Of a DNA stretch of 64,000 nt, positions 18,836 through 28,084 are shown in pieces. This stretch comes from Acidimicrobiia bacterium (lineage in GTDB: Bacteria > Actinomycetota > Acidimicrobiia > IMCC26256 > JAOSJM01): contig JAOSJM010000005.1 in the NCBI GenBank assembly GCA_027494165.1, positions 1,178,001 to 1,242,000 on the forward strand, in the 5' to 3' direction. Every line of letters starts with the position of its first letter. Position 1 is the first letter of the stretch. Both the position numbers and the translations under genes were made by a program. Under the pieces are notes generated by a model. The model was not told the DNA's origin and ran no database searches. It saw only the letters and a program-made list of their open reading frames with translations.

Positions 18836-20124
18836 CAGTCCGCCGCGTCGGCGGCGGGTTCTGACGAGAGGTCGAACAGCGTGCCGAGGGCGTCTGCGTA
18901 GAGCTCGCCCCGAGCCGTCCCGGCCGACTCCTTGACGCGGACGGTCGGGTCGTGGAGGAGCTTGTTGACGATCCCGCGGGTCAGGGCCTCGACCGCGCGG
19001 CGCTCGCCGTCGTCGAGCCCCTCGAGCTTCGAGCGGTGACGGTCGAGCTCGGCCCGCCGGATCTCCTCGGCCCGGGCGCGCAGGGCGGTCACGAGCGGCG
19101 CGACCTCGCGGGCCGTGCGCTCGGCCCGGAAGCGATCGAGCTCGTCGGTGATGATCCGCCGGACCTTGACGACCTCGCGCTCACGCTGGGCCAGCGAGTG
19201 CTCGACGAAGGCCTTGAGGTCGTCCATGTCGAGGAGGGTGACACCGAAGACGGTCCGCACCCCGGGATCGACGTCGCGGGGCACGGCCACGTCGACGACG
19301 AGCAGCGCCTTCCCGTCGCGGCGGGCCATGACCCCTTCCATCTCGCCGCGGTCGAGCACGAGGCCCGTGGCGCCCGTTGAAGAGAGCAGCACGTCGGCCA
19401 CGGCCAGCTCGTCGGGGACGTCGTCGAGACCGACGGCGCGCCCGCCCACCCGGTCGGCGAGCTCGGCGGCCCGTGCGACGGTCCGGTTGGCCACGACGAT
19501 CTCACCGACTCCGGCCCCCGACAGGGCGACGGCCATGCCCTGGGCGACCTCCCCCGCGCCGAGGACGAGGATGCGGCGGCCGCCCAGCGATCCGAGCCGC
19601 TCGCCGGCCAACGCCACGGCGGCCGAGGACACCGACGCGGCGTGGCGGCCGATCCCGGTCTCGGTCCGGGCCCGCTTGCCGACCTCGAGCGCGTGCCGGA
19701 ACACGGGACCGAGCAGCTGGGTGGCGGTACGGAGCCGCTGGGCCGCAGCCCATGCCTCGCGCACCTGCCCCAGGATCTCGGACTCGCCGACGATCATCGA
19801 GTCGACCCCGGCGGACACACCGAACAGGTGGGCGATCGCGGCGTCGTCGTGGTACGTGTAGACGTGGTCGGCGAGCTCGTCGGGGTGGGCCGAGGCGTGG
19901 TCGGCCAGGAAGTGGCGGATGTCCTGGACCGCGGGGTGGAAGCGCCGGCAGCGCGCGTAGACCTCGGTCCGGTTGCACGTCGAGAGGAGCACGACCTCGG
20001 CGAGGTGCTCGTGCTTGGCGAGGGACTCGAGGGCCTTCTCGAGCTGTTGGGCCGGCACCGCCACCCGCTCGAGCAGCTCGACCGGGGCGGTGTGGTGGTT
20101 GAGGCCGACGACGATCACCGACAC
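18835..20124 (-). CDS. hemA: glutamyl-tRNA reductase
   Basis: A 429-residue NADPH enzyme that starts C5 haem synthesis from glutamyl-tRNA. The catalytic cysteine is in LLSTCNRTEVYA near residue 50; VDSMIVGESEILGQVREAW and the NADPH loop LVLGAGEVAQGMA are present, as is the C-terminal dimerisation helix region. GTG start. A 168-bp gap (20125-20292) separates it from rex upstream; I see no clear promoter or Rex site in that gap, so hemACDBL may be read through from rex. Confidence 0.95.
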   Translation of the reverse strand: MSVIVVGLNHHTAPVELLERVAVPAQQLEKALESLAKHEHLAEVVLLSTCNRTEVYARCRRFHPAVQDIRHFLADHASAHPDELADHVYTYHDDAAIAHLFGVSAGVDSMIVGESEILGQVREAWAAAQRLRTATQLLGPVFRHALEVGKRARTETGIGRHAASVSSAAVALAGERLGSLGGRRILVLGAGEVAQGMAVALSGAGVGEIVVANRTVARAAELADRVGGRAVGLDDVPDELAVADVLLSSTGATGLVLDRGEMEGVMARRDGKALLVVDVAVPRDVDPGVRTVFGVTLLDMDDLKAFVEHSLAQREREVVKVRRIITDELDRFRAERTAREVAPLVTALRARAEEIRRAELDRHRSKLEGLDDGERRAVEALTRGIVNKLLHDPTVRVKESAGTARGELYADALGTLFDLSSEPAADAAD

Positions 20125-20292
20125 GAGGACTGCTCCCGGGTCGGTCGGGGGCGGTGGGTGGGACAGTCGATGCTCATCTCGGTGCCGTACCGATCCTTCC
20201 CCCGGCGGCGGGCCGGCATCCCCCAGCCGGTCCGGTGCCGACCACGATAACCCTCGCGGTCCCCCGCGAGCCCAGTCGGGCGGGCGCCCGCG

Positions 20293-20988
20293 TCACGTGG
20301 GGCCCGGGGCCTCCGGGGCACCGAGCTCGGCCGCCGAGGGGCCCGGCGGCCCGCCACCCTGGATCTGGTAGAAGGAGAGGATCTGCAGCTCCACGGCGAG
20401 GTCGACCTTGCGCATCGAGACGGTGGGCGGGACGGTCACCACCGCGGGCGCGAAGTTGAGGATGGACCCGACCCCGGCGTCCACGAGCCGGTCGGCCACC
20501 TCCTGGGCGGCGAAGGCGGGGGTGGCGATGATGCCGATCGCGATGCCGTGCTCGCGGACGAGGCGGGGGAGGACGGCGAGCGGCTCGATGCACAGGTTTC
20601 CCACCGCCTGCCCCACCTTGGCCGGGTCCGCGTCGACGAGCGCCACGATGCGGAACCCCCGCTCCCCGAACCCCCGGTAGTTGGCCAGGGCGTGACCGAG
20701 GTTGCCCACGCCGACGATGACGACCGGCCAGTCGTGGGTGAGGCCCAGCTCCCGGGAGATCTGGCGCAACAGGTACTCGACGTCGTAGCCGACGCCGCGG
20801 ATCCCGTAGGAACCGAGGTAGGAGAGGTCCTTTCGGACCTTCGCCGCGTTGACGCCCGCGAGCTCGGCGAGGCGCTCCGAGGAGATCGTGGTCACCTTCG
20901 CGTCGGCCGCCTCCACCAGGGCCCGGTAGTAGAGGGGCAGGCGAGCGACGGTGGCCTCGGGGACCCGTCGCGCGGGACGGTTGGGCAC
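20293..20988 (-). CDS. rex: redox-sensing transcriptional repressor Rex
   Basis: A 231-residue Rex. The N-terminal winged helix (residues 10-75, RLPLYYRALVEAAD then LAELAGVNAAKVRKDLSYLGSYGIRGVGYDV) binds DNA, and the C-terminal Rossmann domain (VVIVGVGNLGHAL near residue 90) senses NADH/NAD+. The ~25-residue Gly/Pro tail is variable. GTG start. It lies upstream of hemA, as in other actinobacteria, and is preceded by a near-perfect Rex operator, indicating autoregulation. Confidence 0.95.
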   Translation of the reverse strand: MPNRPARRVPEATVARLPLYYRALVEAADAKVTTISSERLAELAGVNAAKVRKDLSYLGSYGIRGVGYDVEYLLRQISRELGLTHDWPVVIVGVGNLGHALANYRGFGERGFRIVALVDADPAKVGQAVGNLCIEPLAVLPRLVREHGIAIGIIATPAFAAQEVADRLVDAGVGSILNFAPAVVTVPPTVSMRKVDLAVELQILSFYQIQGGGPPGPSAAELGAPEAPGPT

Positions 20989-21042
20989 GGGTGCTCGCTG
21001 ACTCGTCGAGGCCCCGGCGGGGCCGGCGCCACCAGCCTAGCC

Positions 21043-21068
21043 GACCTTGTGCACACGGTCACAAGGTC
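21043..21068. promoter_or_regulatory. Rex operator upstream of rex
   Basis: TTGTGCACACGGTCACAA (21047-21064) matches the Rex consensus TTGTG-N8-CACAA. The palindrome extends to 9-bp arms, GACCTTGTG and CACAAGGTC, with an 8-bp spacer. It is 55 bp upstream of the rex start codon and 73 bp upstream of the divergent membrane-protein gene, so it may affect both. Confidence 0.9.
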
Positions 21069-21140
21069 GACGGGCCCTGCGCCCGTCGTGGCGGTACGCA
21101 GGGGAGGTCCGGGCCCCGGGCCCCGTTAGGCTCCCGTCCC

Positions 21141-21860
21141 GTGGTATCGGGCCTGGCCTTCCTGGCGACGGCGGTGTCGACGCTGTTCGCCCAGGCGACG
21201 CTGGTGCGCTGGACGCGCCGGCGGCGACCTCACGACCTCGCCTGGGCCGTGGCGCTCGCCATGTTCGCCCTGGCGTCGGCCGCGCTCGCCACCGGCGCCT
21301 CGACCGGCTGGGACACCGGTACGTTCCGGGCATTCTACCTGCTCGGCGCGATCACGAACGTCCCCTGGCTGGCCCTCGGGACCGTCTACCTCCTGCTCGG
21401 CCCCGCCGTCGGGCGCCGGGTCCAGTGGGGGCTGGTGGCCTTCACCGGCCTGGCGTTCGGCGTGATGCTCGCCGCCCCCGTGTCGCCGGTCCCGACCGAC
21501 TCGATCCCCGTCGGCAAGGAGGTCCTCGGGGCGCTGCCCCGGATCCTCGCTGCGATCGGCAGCGGGGTGGGAGCGCTCGTGATCTTCGCCGGGGCGGCCT
21601 GGTCCGCCCTGCGGTACCTGCGCCGCCGGGAGGCACCGGGGGCGGCGCGCCTCGCCGCCGCGAACGGCCTCATCGCCCTCGGGACCCTGGTCCTCTCCGG
21701 AGGGGGCCTGATCCAGGGGGTCGTCGGCGACGACGAGGCGTTCGCGATCTCGCTCGCCTCGGGAGTGTCGGTGATCTACGCCGGCTTCCTCGTGGCCGCG
21801 GCCCGCGACCTACCGGCCCGGGTCCCGTCGGTCCGGCCCGTGGACGTGGGCGGCGCGTAG
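21141..21860 (+). CDS. polytopic membrane protein of unknown function
   Basis: A 239-residue protein with about seven hydrophobic helices (for example residues 2-19, 30-48, 60-80 and 87-107), a layout like small 7TM sensor domains, but no soluble output domain. GTG start at 21141 follows TAGG and CCCGTCCC; the longer upstream frame runs through the Rex operator. It is divergent from rex. Its last 51 bp overlap, tail to tail, the acyl-CoA ligase gene on the other strand. I recognise no named family. Confidence 0.75.
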   Translation: MVSGLAFLATAVSTLFAQATLVRWTRRRRPHDLAWAVALAMFALASAALATGASTGWDTGTFRAFYLLGAITNVPWLALGTVYLLLGPAVGRRVQWGLVAFTGLAFGVMLAAPVSPVPTDSIPVGKEVLGALPRILAAIGSGVGALVIFAGAAWSALRYLRRREAPGAARLAAANGLIALGTLVLSGGGLIQGVVGDDEAFAISLASGVSVIYAGFLVAAARDLPARVPSVRPVDVGGA

Positions 21861-23327
21861 CTCGCGCCGGAGCACCTTCCCTGCGATCGTGCGGGGCAGC
21901 TCGTCGACGACCTCGATCACGGTGGGGACCTTGTAGCGGGCCAGGCGCTCCCCGGACCAGGCGGCGAGCGTCGCCGGATCGACCGTCCGGCCCGGGACCG
22001 GCACGACCGCCGCGACGACCGTCTCGCCGGTCCGCTCGCTGGGGGTGCCGACCACGGCCGCGTCGGCCACGTCGGGGTGCTCCCGCAGGACGCCCTCGAC
22101 CTCGGCCGGGTACACGTTGAACCCCGAGACGATCACGAGGTCCTTGGCCCGGTCCACGAGCCGCAGGAAGCCGTCGTCGTCGACGACGGCCACGTCGCCC
22201 GTCCGCAGCCAGCCGTCGGCGGTGAGCACCGACGCCGTGGCCTCGGGGTCGCGCCAGTAGCCGGCGAACACGTTGGGGCCCCGCACCCACACCTCGCCCG
22301 GGTCCCCGATCAGGACGTCGGCACCGTCGACGTCGACGAGACGGACCTCGACCCCCGGCAGCGGCGGCCCGATGGACCCGGCCGGGGCCCGCCCCGCGAC
22401 GGCTGTCGTGGTCACGATCGGGGACGCCTCGGTGAGGCCGTACCCCTCGTGGACGACGAGACCGAAGCGCTCGCGCATCGCCTCGGCCGTCGCGACCGGC
22501 AGGGGTGCCGCCCCCGAGACGGCCAGCCGGACGCCGGCGAACGCGTCGGCGGGCGCGTCCCGGGCGGAGAGGTCGAGCCAGCTCCGGTACATCGGAGGGA
22601 CCCCGGCGAGCACGGTGACCCCGTGGCGGCGCACGAGTTCGAGCACCGCGCCCGGCTCGAACTCGGGGACGAGCACGACCGTGGCCCCCGCGGCCAGGCC
22701 CACACCGAGGACGACGTTGAGCCCGTACACGTGGAAGAGCGGCAGCGCGGCCAGGCACACGTCGTCGGGCCGCACGCGCAGTCCGGGGTGGTCGAGGACC
22801 TGGCGGACGTTGGCCGCCAGGCAGCCGTGGGTGAGCATCGCCGCCCGGGGCGGGCCCGCGGTTCCGGCCGAGAAGAGGAGGGCGGCGAGGTCGCCGTCGT
22901 CACGCTCGACCCTCGGAGCCGGCTCCACGTCGGGGTCGTCGGCCAGCACGACGGGGCGAGCCCCGTCCGGTCCCCCGGCCGCCCGGGTGGCCTCGAGCAC
23001 ACCGGGGGCGTCCGGCCCCACGAGCAGGGCGGGCTCCACGACGACGAGCTGGCGCGCCAGCTCCGGCGGTGGGGCCTCGGGGTTCAGCGGCACCGCCACC
23101 CCGCCGGCGTGGAGGACAGCCAGGTAGGCGACCACGAAGCGCTCGTCGCCCGGCCCGACGACGGCCACCCGGGCCCCGGGCTCCAGGCCGGCCGAGGCGA
23201 GGGCGGCGGCCGCGCGGGCGGTGACCCCCGCGAGACGACCGTAGGTCCATCGGCCGCGCGGGGTCTCGAGGGCGACGGCGTCGGAGCTCGCCGAGGACGG
23301 TCCCAGGAGCAGGTCCGTGAGGTTCAT
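21810..23327 (-). CDS. AMP-dependent acyl-CoA synthetase/ligase
   Basis: A 505-residue adenylate-forming enzyme that activates a carboxylate, probably a fatty or aromatic acid, as acyl-CoA. Motifs are a variant P-loop LFSAGTAGPPRAAMLTHG, HEGYGLTEASPIV, GWLRTGDVAVVDDDGFLRLVDRAKDLVIVSGFNVYPAEVE and the catalytic Lys in PRTIAGKVLRREL. The substrate cannot be read from sequence. The ATG overlaps the stop of the FAD oxidoreductase, so the two are probably co-expressed. Confidence 0.92.
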   Translation of the reverse strand: MNLTDLLLGPSSASSDAVALETPRGRWTYGRLAGVTARAAAALASAGLEPGARVAVVGPGDERFVVAYLAVLHAGGVAVPLNPEAPPPELARQLVVVEPALLVGPDAPGVLEATRAAGGPDGARPVVLADDPDVEPAPRVERDDGDLAALLFSAGTAGPPRAAMLTHGCLAANVRQVLDHPGLRVRPDDVCLAALPLFHVYGLNVVLGVGLAAGATVVLVPEFEPGAVLELVRRHGVTVLAGVPPMYRSWLDLSARDAPADAFAGVRLAVSGAAPLPVATAEAMRERFGLVVHEGYGLTEASPIVTTTAVAGRAPAGSIGPPLPGVEVRLVDVDGADVLIGDPGEVWVRGPNVFAGYWRDPEATASVLTADGWLRTGDVAVVDDDGFLRLVDRAKDLVIVSGFNVYPAEVEGVLREHPDVADAAVVGTPSERTGETVVAAVVPVPGRTVDPATLAAWSGERLARYKVPTVIEVVDELPRTIAGKVLRRELRAAHVHGPDRRDPGR

Positions 23328-24609
23328 CCCAGCACCGCCCCGGCCCGCTCGAGCGCGGCCTGCAGGTCGGCGACGTCGACGCCGCCGACGGGCACGCCGT
23401 CGCGGGCCGCCAGGGCGGCGGCGGTGCCGGCCGCCTGGCCCAGGGCGAGGCTGGGCGCCATCACCCGGGTCGACGCCAGGGCGTGGTGGTCGGCGGAGAG
23501 GCACCGGCCGGCCACGAGCAGGTTGTCGAGGCCCCGGGCCCGGAGGCTCCGGTACGGGACCTGGTAGCACGCGCCGGGGGGCAGGAACCGGTACTCGGTG
23601 GACCGCCCGCGCACGTGGTACTCCTGGGGCCAGGCGCCGGCGGCGACCGCGTCGGGGAAGCGGGCCGCGCCCGCGACGTCGTCGCCGGTGAGCACGTACT
23701 CCCCCACCACGCGCCGGCTCTCCCGGATCCCGAGCTGCACGGCCGCGTCGGCCAGGAAGGCCCCGGCGAAGCCGGGGACGTGCTCGTGCAGGAACTCCGC
23801 CGCCTCCTCGGCGAGCCGCCGTCCCTCGAGCTCCCCCCAGGTGGCCTGGCGCACGTCGGTCCAGTCGATCGGCGAGCCGTCGGGGTTGCGGACCCGGGTC
23901 ATCGCTCCCACGAACTCGCCCGGCCGCAGGGTCGGGATGACGGCCCCCCGTCGCGGGAGAGGTGGGCCCCGTGGGCGGCGACGATCTCGCCGAGACGGGC
24001 GGTCGCCGCGATGGCCGCGTCGCTGTCGACCTGCTCCATGAGGAACTGCATCGAGGCGTGCTGGCGCTCGCCGGGCGGCCCCACCTCGGTGGGCGCGCCG
24101 GCGAAGAACGCGAGGTCGGCGTCCCCGGTGCAGTCCACGAAGACCTTGCCGGTGACGGCCCGGAGGCCTCGCTTGGTGGCCACGACGAGGGCCTCGATCC
24201 GCCCGTCGCGCACGATGGCGTCGGCGACGGGGGCGTGCAGCAGCAACTCGAGGCGGTCCTGGGCCCCGAGCAGCCGGTCGAAGAGGCGCTTGGCGGCCCA
24301 GGGCGTGTAGACGAAGACGGCCGTCTCCTTGAACGGCACCGGGCCGAACCCGGCCCCGGCCTCGGCGAGGCGGTCGGCCACCTCGCGGGCGACGCCGCCC
24401 ACGACGTGGTCGAAGCCCCCGTCCTCCCGGCGCCGGTACAGCCCGCAGATCGTGCCGACCGCCGCGGCGGTGAAGTTGCCCCCGAGGAAGCCGTACCGCT
24501 CGCAGCACACGACGCGGGCGCCGGCGCGGGCCGCGGCGAGGGCGGCTCCCACCCCGGCCGGGCCGCCCCCGGCGACCACGACGTCGGCCTCGGCCAGCCC
24601 CTCGTGCAC
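23324..24609 (-). CDS. FAD-dependent oxidoreductase (FAD_oxidored type, one frameshift)
   Basis: A ~429-residue flavoprotein. The N-terminal VVVAGGGPAGVGAALAAARAGARVVCCER binds FAD; FLGGNFTAAAVGTICGLY and VFVDCTGDADLAFFAG are typical of this family; the C-terminal part ends in LLVAGRCLSADHHALASTRVMAPSLALGQAAG. The frame breaks at the C run 23944-23949, between LSRDGG and VIPTLRPGEF; one lost base repairs it. I favour GTG 24609, as TACGAT lies 7 bp upstream and would give a leaderless mRNA; a TTG at 24675 is the alternative. Substrate unknown. Confidence 0.85.
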
Positions 24610-24977
24610 CGGCGTGATCGTACGCCCGGGAGGGTCCGGCCGAGAAAACGCTCTCCGTGGCAAGCTTTCACTCAAGGTGGGGTCACGGGTGGCCGATGTG
24701 GTGGGAGGCCCCTGGACGGGCAGCCCGACGACGGCGGGCAGGGGGCGCGAAGGAGTAGGGGCGTCAGCCCCGGTGAGATCAGGGGTTCCGGTCCGCGGGC
24801 GCGGGCGCCGTGGCCACCGAGGGGACGACCGTTCCGGACGTGGTCACGGACCAGCCTCCCAGCCCGCCCCAAGCACGTCCGCACCTGCGGCCGGGACCCC
24901 GACTTCTCCCGCCGGCGCCGAGGCCGCGGGTGGCGCGTGGTCGCCTCCGCGCCGGGCGCCGGCGGCACGCCGTCCCG
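24610..24977. other. intergenic region without recognised gene
   Basis: This ~370-bp stretch lies upstream of the FAD oxidoreductase and downstream of the 30-residue peptide gene. It holds the probable leaderless promoter next to 24609. The remainder has only low-complexity GC-rich frames without ribosome sites or conserved-looking sequence. I see no RNA gene or repeat in it. Confidence 0.5.
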
Positions 24978-25070
24978 CTAGCCGCCCAGGTGCAGGACGA
25001 ACTGCGCGGCCGCCGCTCCCAGGATGAGGAGCAGCAGGATGGCGATCATGATCGTCGTGCCGGGCCGCAT
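24978..25070 (-). CDS. 30-residue single-helix membrane peptide
   Basis: The frame runs from ATG to TAG and encodes MRPGTTIMIAILLLLLI-like sequence: a short basic N-terminus, one ~20-residue hydrophobic helix (TIMIAILLLLILGAAAA) and QFVLHLGG at the end. It lies 9 bp after the stop of the SAM hydrolase gene, co-directional. Such tiny membrane peptides are easily missed. Function unknown; it might be a membrane-complex accessory peptide. Confidence 0.55.
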   Translation of the reverse strand: MRPGTTIMIAILLLLILGAAAAQFVLHLGG

Positions 25071-25079
25071 CGCCTCACG

Positions 25080-25945
25080 CTACCCGGGCCCGCCCGCCCC
25101 ACCTCCCTCGGGAGCGTCCCCGGTCGACGGAGGCACCAGCGTGACCGCCGAGCCCGCCCGCAGGCCACACTCGCTCGCGGCCGACCGCCGGTCGAGCGCG
25201 AGGGAGACCATCCCGTAGGAGTCGACGACGATCACCAGCTCGGAGGGTCGCGCCTGCGCGTACGTGCCCACCCACCGGGCCAGGCGGGAGCCGTCGCCGA
25301 ACCGGACCTCCACGGGACCACCCGGCGCCGCCCCGCACGCCCGCAGCTCGTCGGGGTCGACGTTGAGCTGGCAGTTCCCGAAGCGGTCGACCCAGAGGAC
25401 CTCCCCGGTGATCGCTCCGTCGTCTCCGACCCGGGGAGGGGCAGCAGACCCGGCACGAGCGAGGCCGGGTCGACCTCCTCACCGAGCTCCCCGATCGGCA
25501 CCCCGGCGGCGAGGTGACCGGCCGCCGGTGCGAAGACGTCGCGACCGGCGAACGTGGGGCCGGGTGCCACGAGCTGGTAGTCGGGGTTGGTGAGGGCCAC
25601 GACGCGCACCGGGCCCCCCATGAGCGCGACCGCCGGGGCCAGCAGCCCGTTGTCGGGTCCGACGAGGACCCCGTGCTCCACCTCGACGGCGAGCGCGCGG
25701 CGATCGGTCCCCACTCCGGGGTCGACGACCGCGAGGAGCACGCCCGACGGGAGGTACGGGGCGGCCCGGACGAGGGTGAGGGCGCCCCCCCGGACGTCGT
25801 GGGGCGCGATGTCGTGGGTGAGGTCGACGATCCGGGCATCGGGGGCCAGGTCGAGGACGACCCCCTTGCACACGCCGACGAACTCGTCGGCGAGGCCGTA
25901 GTCGCTGAGGAACGAGACGAAGCGGTGTCCGGGCACGGCGCCCAT
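25080..25945 (-). CDS. SAM hydrolase / SAM-dependent halogenase family protein (DUF62, one frameshift)
   Basis: A ~288-residue member of the S-adenosyl-L-methionine hydroxide adenosyltransferase family. N-terminal motifs are SFLSDYGLADEFVGVCKGV, VDLTHDIAPHDV, VVDPGVGTDRRALA and VGPDNGLL; the C-terminal barrel (WVDRFGNCQLNVDP onward) follows. Family members hydrolyse SAM to adenosine and methionine, or halogenate it in secondary metabolism; hydrolysis is more likely for a chromosomal orphan. The frame breaks at the G run 25433-25436 and is repaired by one C. Confidence 0.87.
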
Positions 25946-26035
25946 CTTGGCGCGGGGACGCCCGCCGCGCGGTGCTCGGCGGGATCCGCGCCTCACGACC
26001 GGCGCTCGCGACCCCCCGTCGCCTCCGGCGGCGGG

Positions 26036-26239
26036 CTAGCCGGCCTGCGTGTACCGGGACGCGAGGTAGGCGTCGACGTCGGTGTCGCGCACCCGGAAGG
26101 AGCGCCCGACCCGAACCGCCGGGAGGTCGCCCGCCTTGATCAGGCGGTAGACCGTCATCGTCGACACCCGCATCAGTTCCGCGACCTCCTGAACGGTCAG
26201 GAATCGCGCCTTCGCAAAGGACTGCGCCACGCGGCTCAC
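26036..26239 (-). CDS. BldC/excisionase-type helix-turn-helix regulator
   Basis: A 67-residue DNA-binding protein with one winged-helix domain: FLTVQEVAELMRVSTMTVYRLIKAGDLPAVRVGRSFRVRDTDVDAYL. This matches the MerR-like fold of BldC and phage excisionases. No phage or integrase gene is nearby, so it is a chromosomal regulator. A small HTH gene of this type is commonly found downstream of proC in actinobacteria, as here. GTG start with AGGAGTGAGGG just upstream. Confidence 0.88.
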   Translation of the reverse strand: MSRVAQSFAKARFLTVQEVAELMRVSTMTVYRLIKAGDLPAVRVGRSFRVRDTDVDAYLASRYTQAG

Positions 26240-26260
26240 CCCTCACTCCTACCCGGGACC

Positions 26261-26290
26261 AGAGTACGCCCCCGGGGCGCGTGTTGTCGA
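26261..26290 (-). promoter_or_regulatory. candidate promoter of the BldC-type gene
   Basis: On the minus strand, TCGACA (26290-26285) and TACTCT (26266-26261) are separated by 18 bp, 22 bp upstream of the GTG start at 26239. The -10 fits the actinobacterial TANNNT form. Confidence 0.4.
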
Positions 26291-26371
26291 GGGTGCCCTC
26301 TGTGGCCGATGTCGCGTCACGGGACTCCCGTGCCCCCGTGGGATGACCGGACCGGACCGGCGTGCGGCGTG

Positions 26372-27222
26372 TCAGGCGGTCCGCTCGGCCCGGGCCTGAT
26401 CGTCCGCGCCGAGCAGCAGCTCGTACGCGGCCGGGGGGCACGCGTCGTGGAGCGGGACGATCGTGCACGGCGCCCCCGGCAGACTCCCGTCCTCGACCGC
26501 GCTCGCCGCCACGCCGAGCGCCACGGAGTCCAGCCCGCCGAGCGCCACCGTCTCGATCCCGGACCGGACCGCACCCGCCGCGAAGCCCACGTCACCGACG
26601 AGCAGGTCGGGCCGCGGGAGCGTGAAGAGCAGCTCCGCGGCCGCCTCGGCGCCCGTGGTCGCCAGCAGGTCCCGGCCGTCGGTGAGGACCCCGACGCCGT
26701 CGGACCACCACAGGAACCGGCCCGAACGGCCGTCGGCCCGGAACGGGCCCGCCTGGCGGCCGCTCGGCACGCCCCTCCGGCGTCGACGACCCGCGCCGCC
26801 AGCGAGCGGTACAGCGCGAGGAGCGAGGCCGGCCGGCCGGTGGCGAAGGCCACCCGGCCTCCGCGGGCCGCGACGTCGTCGAGGCGGGCGAGGGCGGCCG
26901 TCCAGCCCGCCACCGTCCGGTCGGGGTCGATGCCCGCCGTCTCGGTGGCGTCGGACCATCCCCACCACGTGCGCGCCGCCGCCTGGATCGTCGCCAGCTC
27001 GAGGTGCGGGAACGGAGGGAACCCGAGGAGGGCGACCGGGTCGCCGGCCCGAAGCCGGCGCATCACTCCCAGCAGCTCGGCCCTCCCGAGCCGCGGGCTC
27101 GTGCCCGTGACCCGGGCCTTGACGAGGCGCTGGCGCAACGTGGGCGGCCGGCGGGGGACCGGGGGTGGCGGTACCGGTGCCTCGAGCCTCGGGGGACGCC
27201 GCGAGGCGGGACGGCGGGTCAC
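26372..27222 (-). CDS. phosphatase-like protein linked to proC (one frameshift)
   Basis: A ~284-residue protein that resembles the actinobacterial family usually annotated only as phosphatase and found beside proC. Visible blocks are AGIDPDRTVAGWTAAL, GRVAFATGRPASLLALYRSLA, LLVGDVGFAAGAVRSGIETVALGG and VPLHDACPPAAYELLLG. The N-terminal 40 residues are Arg/Pro-rich. The frame breaks at the C run 26772-26775; one lost G in the coding strand restores VVDAGGGVPSGRQAG. GTG start overlaps the proC stop. Real activity is unknown. Confidence 0.75.
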
Positions 27223-28028
27223 CCGCTTCCCCCGCCGAGCTCCCGGGAGCGGCTCGTGGCCGCCGCGACGGCGGCCAGGACGGCCGCGCGGACGCCCCGG
27301 TCCTCCAGGGCCCGAAGCCCGGCCGCGGTGGTCCCGCCCGGAGAGGTCACCGCGGCCCGCAACGCGTCGGGCGACTCGGTGCCCTCGGCCAGGAGGGTCG
27401 CCGAACCCAGCAGGGTCTGGCGCACGAGCGCGTCGGACACGTCGCGGGACAGCCCCACGAGCACGCCCGCCTCCACGAGCGCCTCGGCGAGGAGGAACAC
27501 GTAGGCGGGGCCGGAGCCCGAGAGGCCGGTGACGGCGTCGAGCAGGTGCTCGGGCACGCGCACGACGATCCCCACCGCCCCCAGGACCTGTTCGGCGAGG
27601 TGGAGGTGGGCCTCGTCGGCGTGGGTGCCGCCGGCGACCGCCGCGGCTCCCTTGCGGACCAGGGCCGGGGTGTTCGGCATGGCCCGAACGACCGGCCGGC
27701 CCGGAGCGCGGGCCTCGAGCTCGGCGATGGTGATCCCGGCCGCGATGGAGAGCACGACGGCCCCCTCCGGCAGCGTGGGTCCGCTCGCCTCGAGGGCGCC
27801 GGCGACGTCGGCCGGCTTCACGGCCAGCACCACCAGGTCCGCCTCGGCGGCGGCCCAGGCGGGGCTCGGAACGACGCGCACGCCGGGGAAGCGCTCCTCG
27901 AGGACTCGCCGCCGGTCGGGGTCGACCTCGGCGACGGCGATCTCCTCTCCCTCCCATCCGGCGTCGAGGAGGCCGGCGAGGAGGGCCTCACCCATGCGGC
28001 CCCCGCCGAGGAGCGCGATGCGGGTCAC
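27219..28028 (-). CDS. proC: pyrroline-5-carboxylate reductase
   Basis: A 269-residue enzyme for the last step of proline synthesis. The NAD(P) loop is IALLGGGRMGEALLAGLL; MPNTPALV, VTGLSGSGPAYVFLLAEALVEAG and VTSPGGTTAAGLRALE are diagnostic. The ATG opens a three-gene run that continues into the phosphatase-like gene by overlap. No anomaly. Confidence 0.95.
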   Translation of the reverse strand: MTRIALLGGGRMGEALLAGLLDAGWEGEEIAVAEVDPDRRRVLEERFPGVRVVPSPAWAAAEADLVVLAVKPADVAGALEASGPTLPEGAVVLSIAAGITIAELEARAPGRPVVRAMPNTPALVRKGAAAVAGGTHADEAHLHLAEQVLGAVGIVVRVPEHLLDAVTGLSGSGPAYVFLLAEALVEAGVLVGLSRDVSDALVRQTLLGSATLLAEGTESPDALRAAVTSPGGTTAAGLRALEDRGVRAAVLAAVAAATSRSRELGGGSG

Positions 28029-28084
28029 GCCGAGAGGCTAACCGGCCCCCGCCGTCGCCGGTTGCTCCCGGGCGGAGCCCCGGG

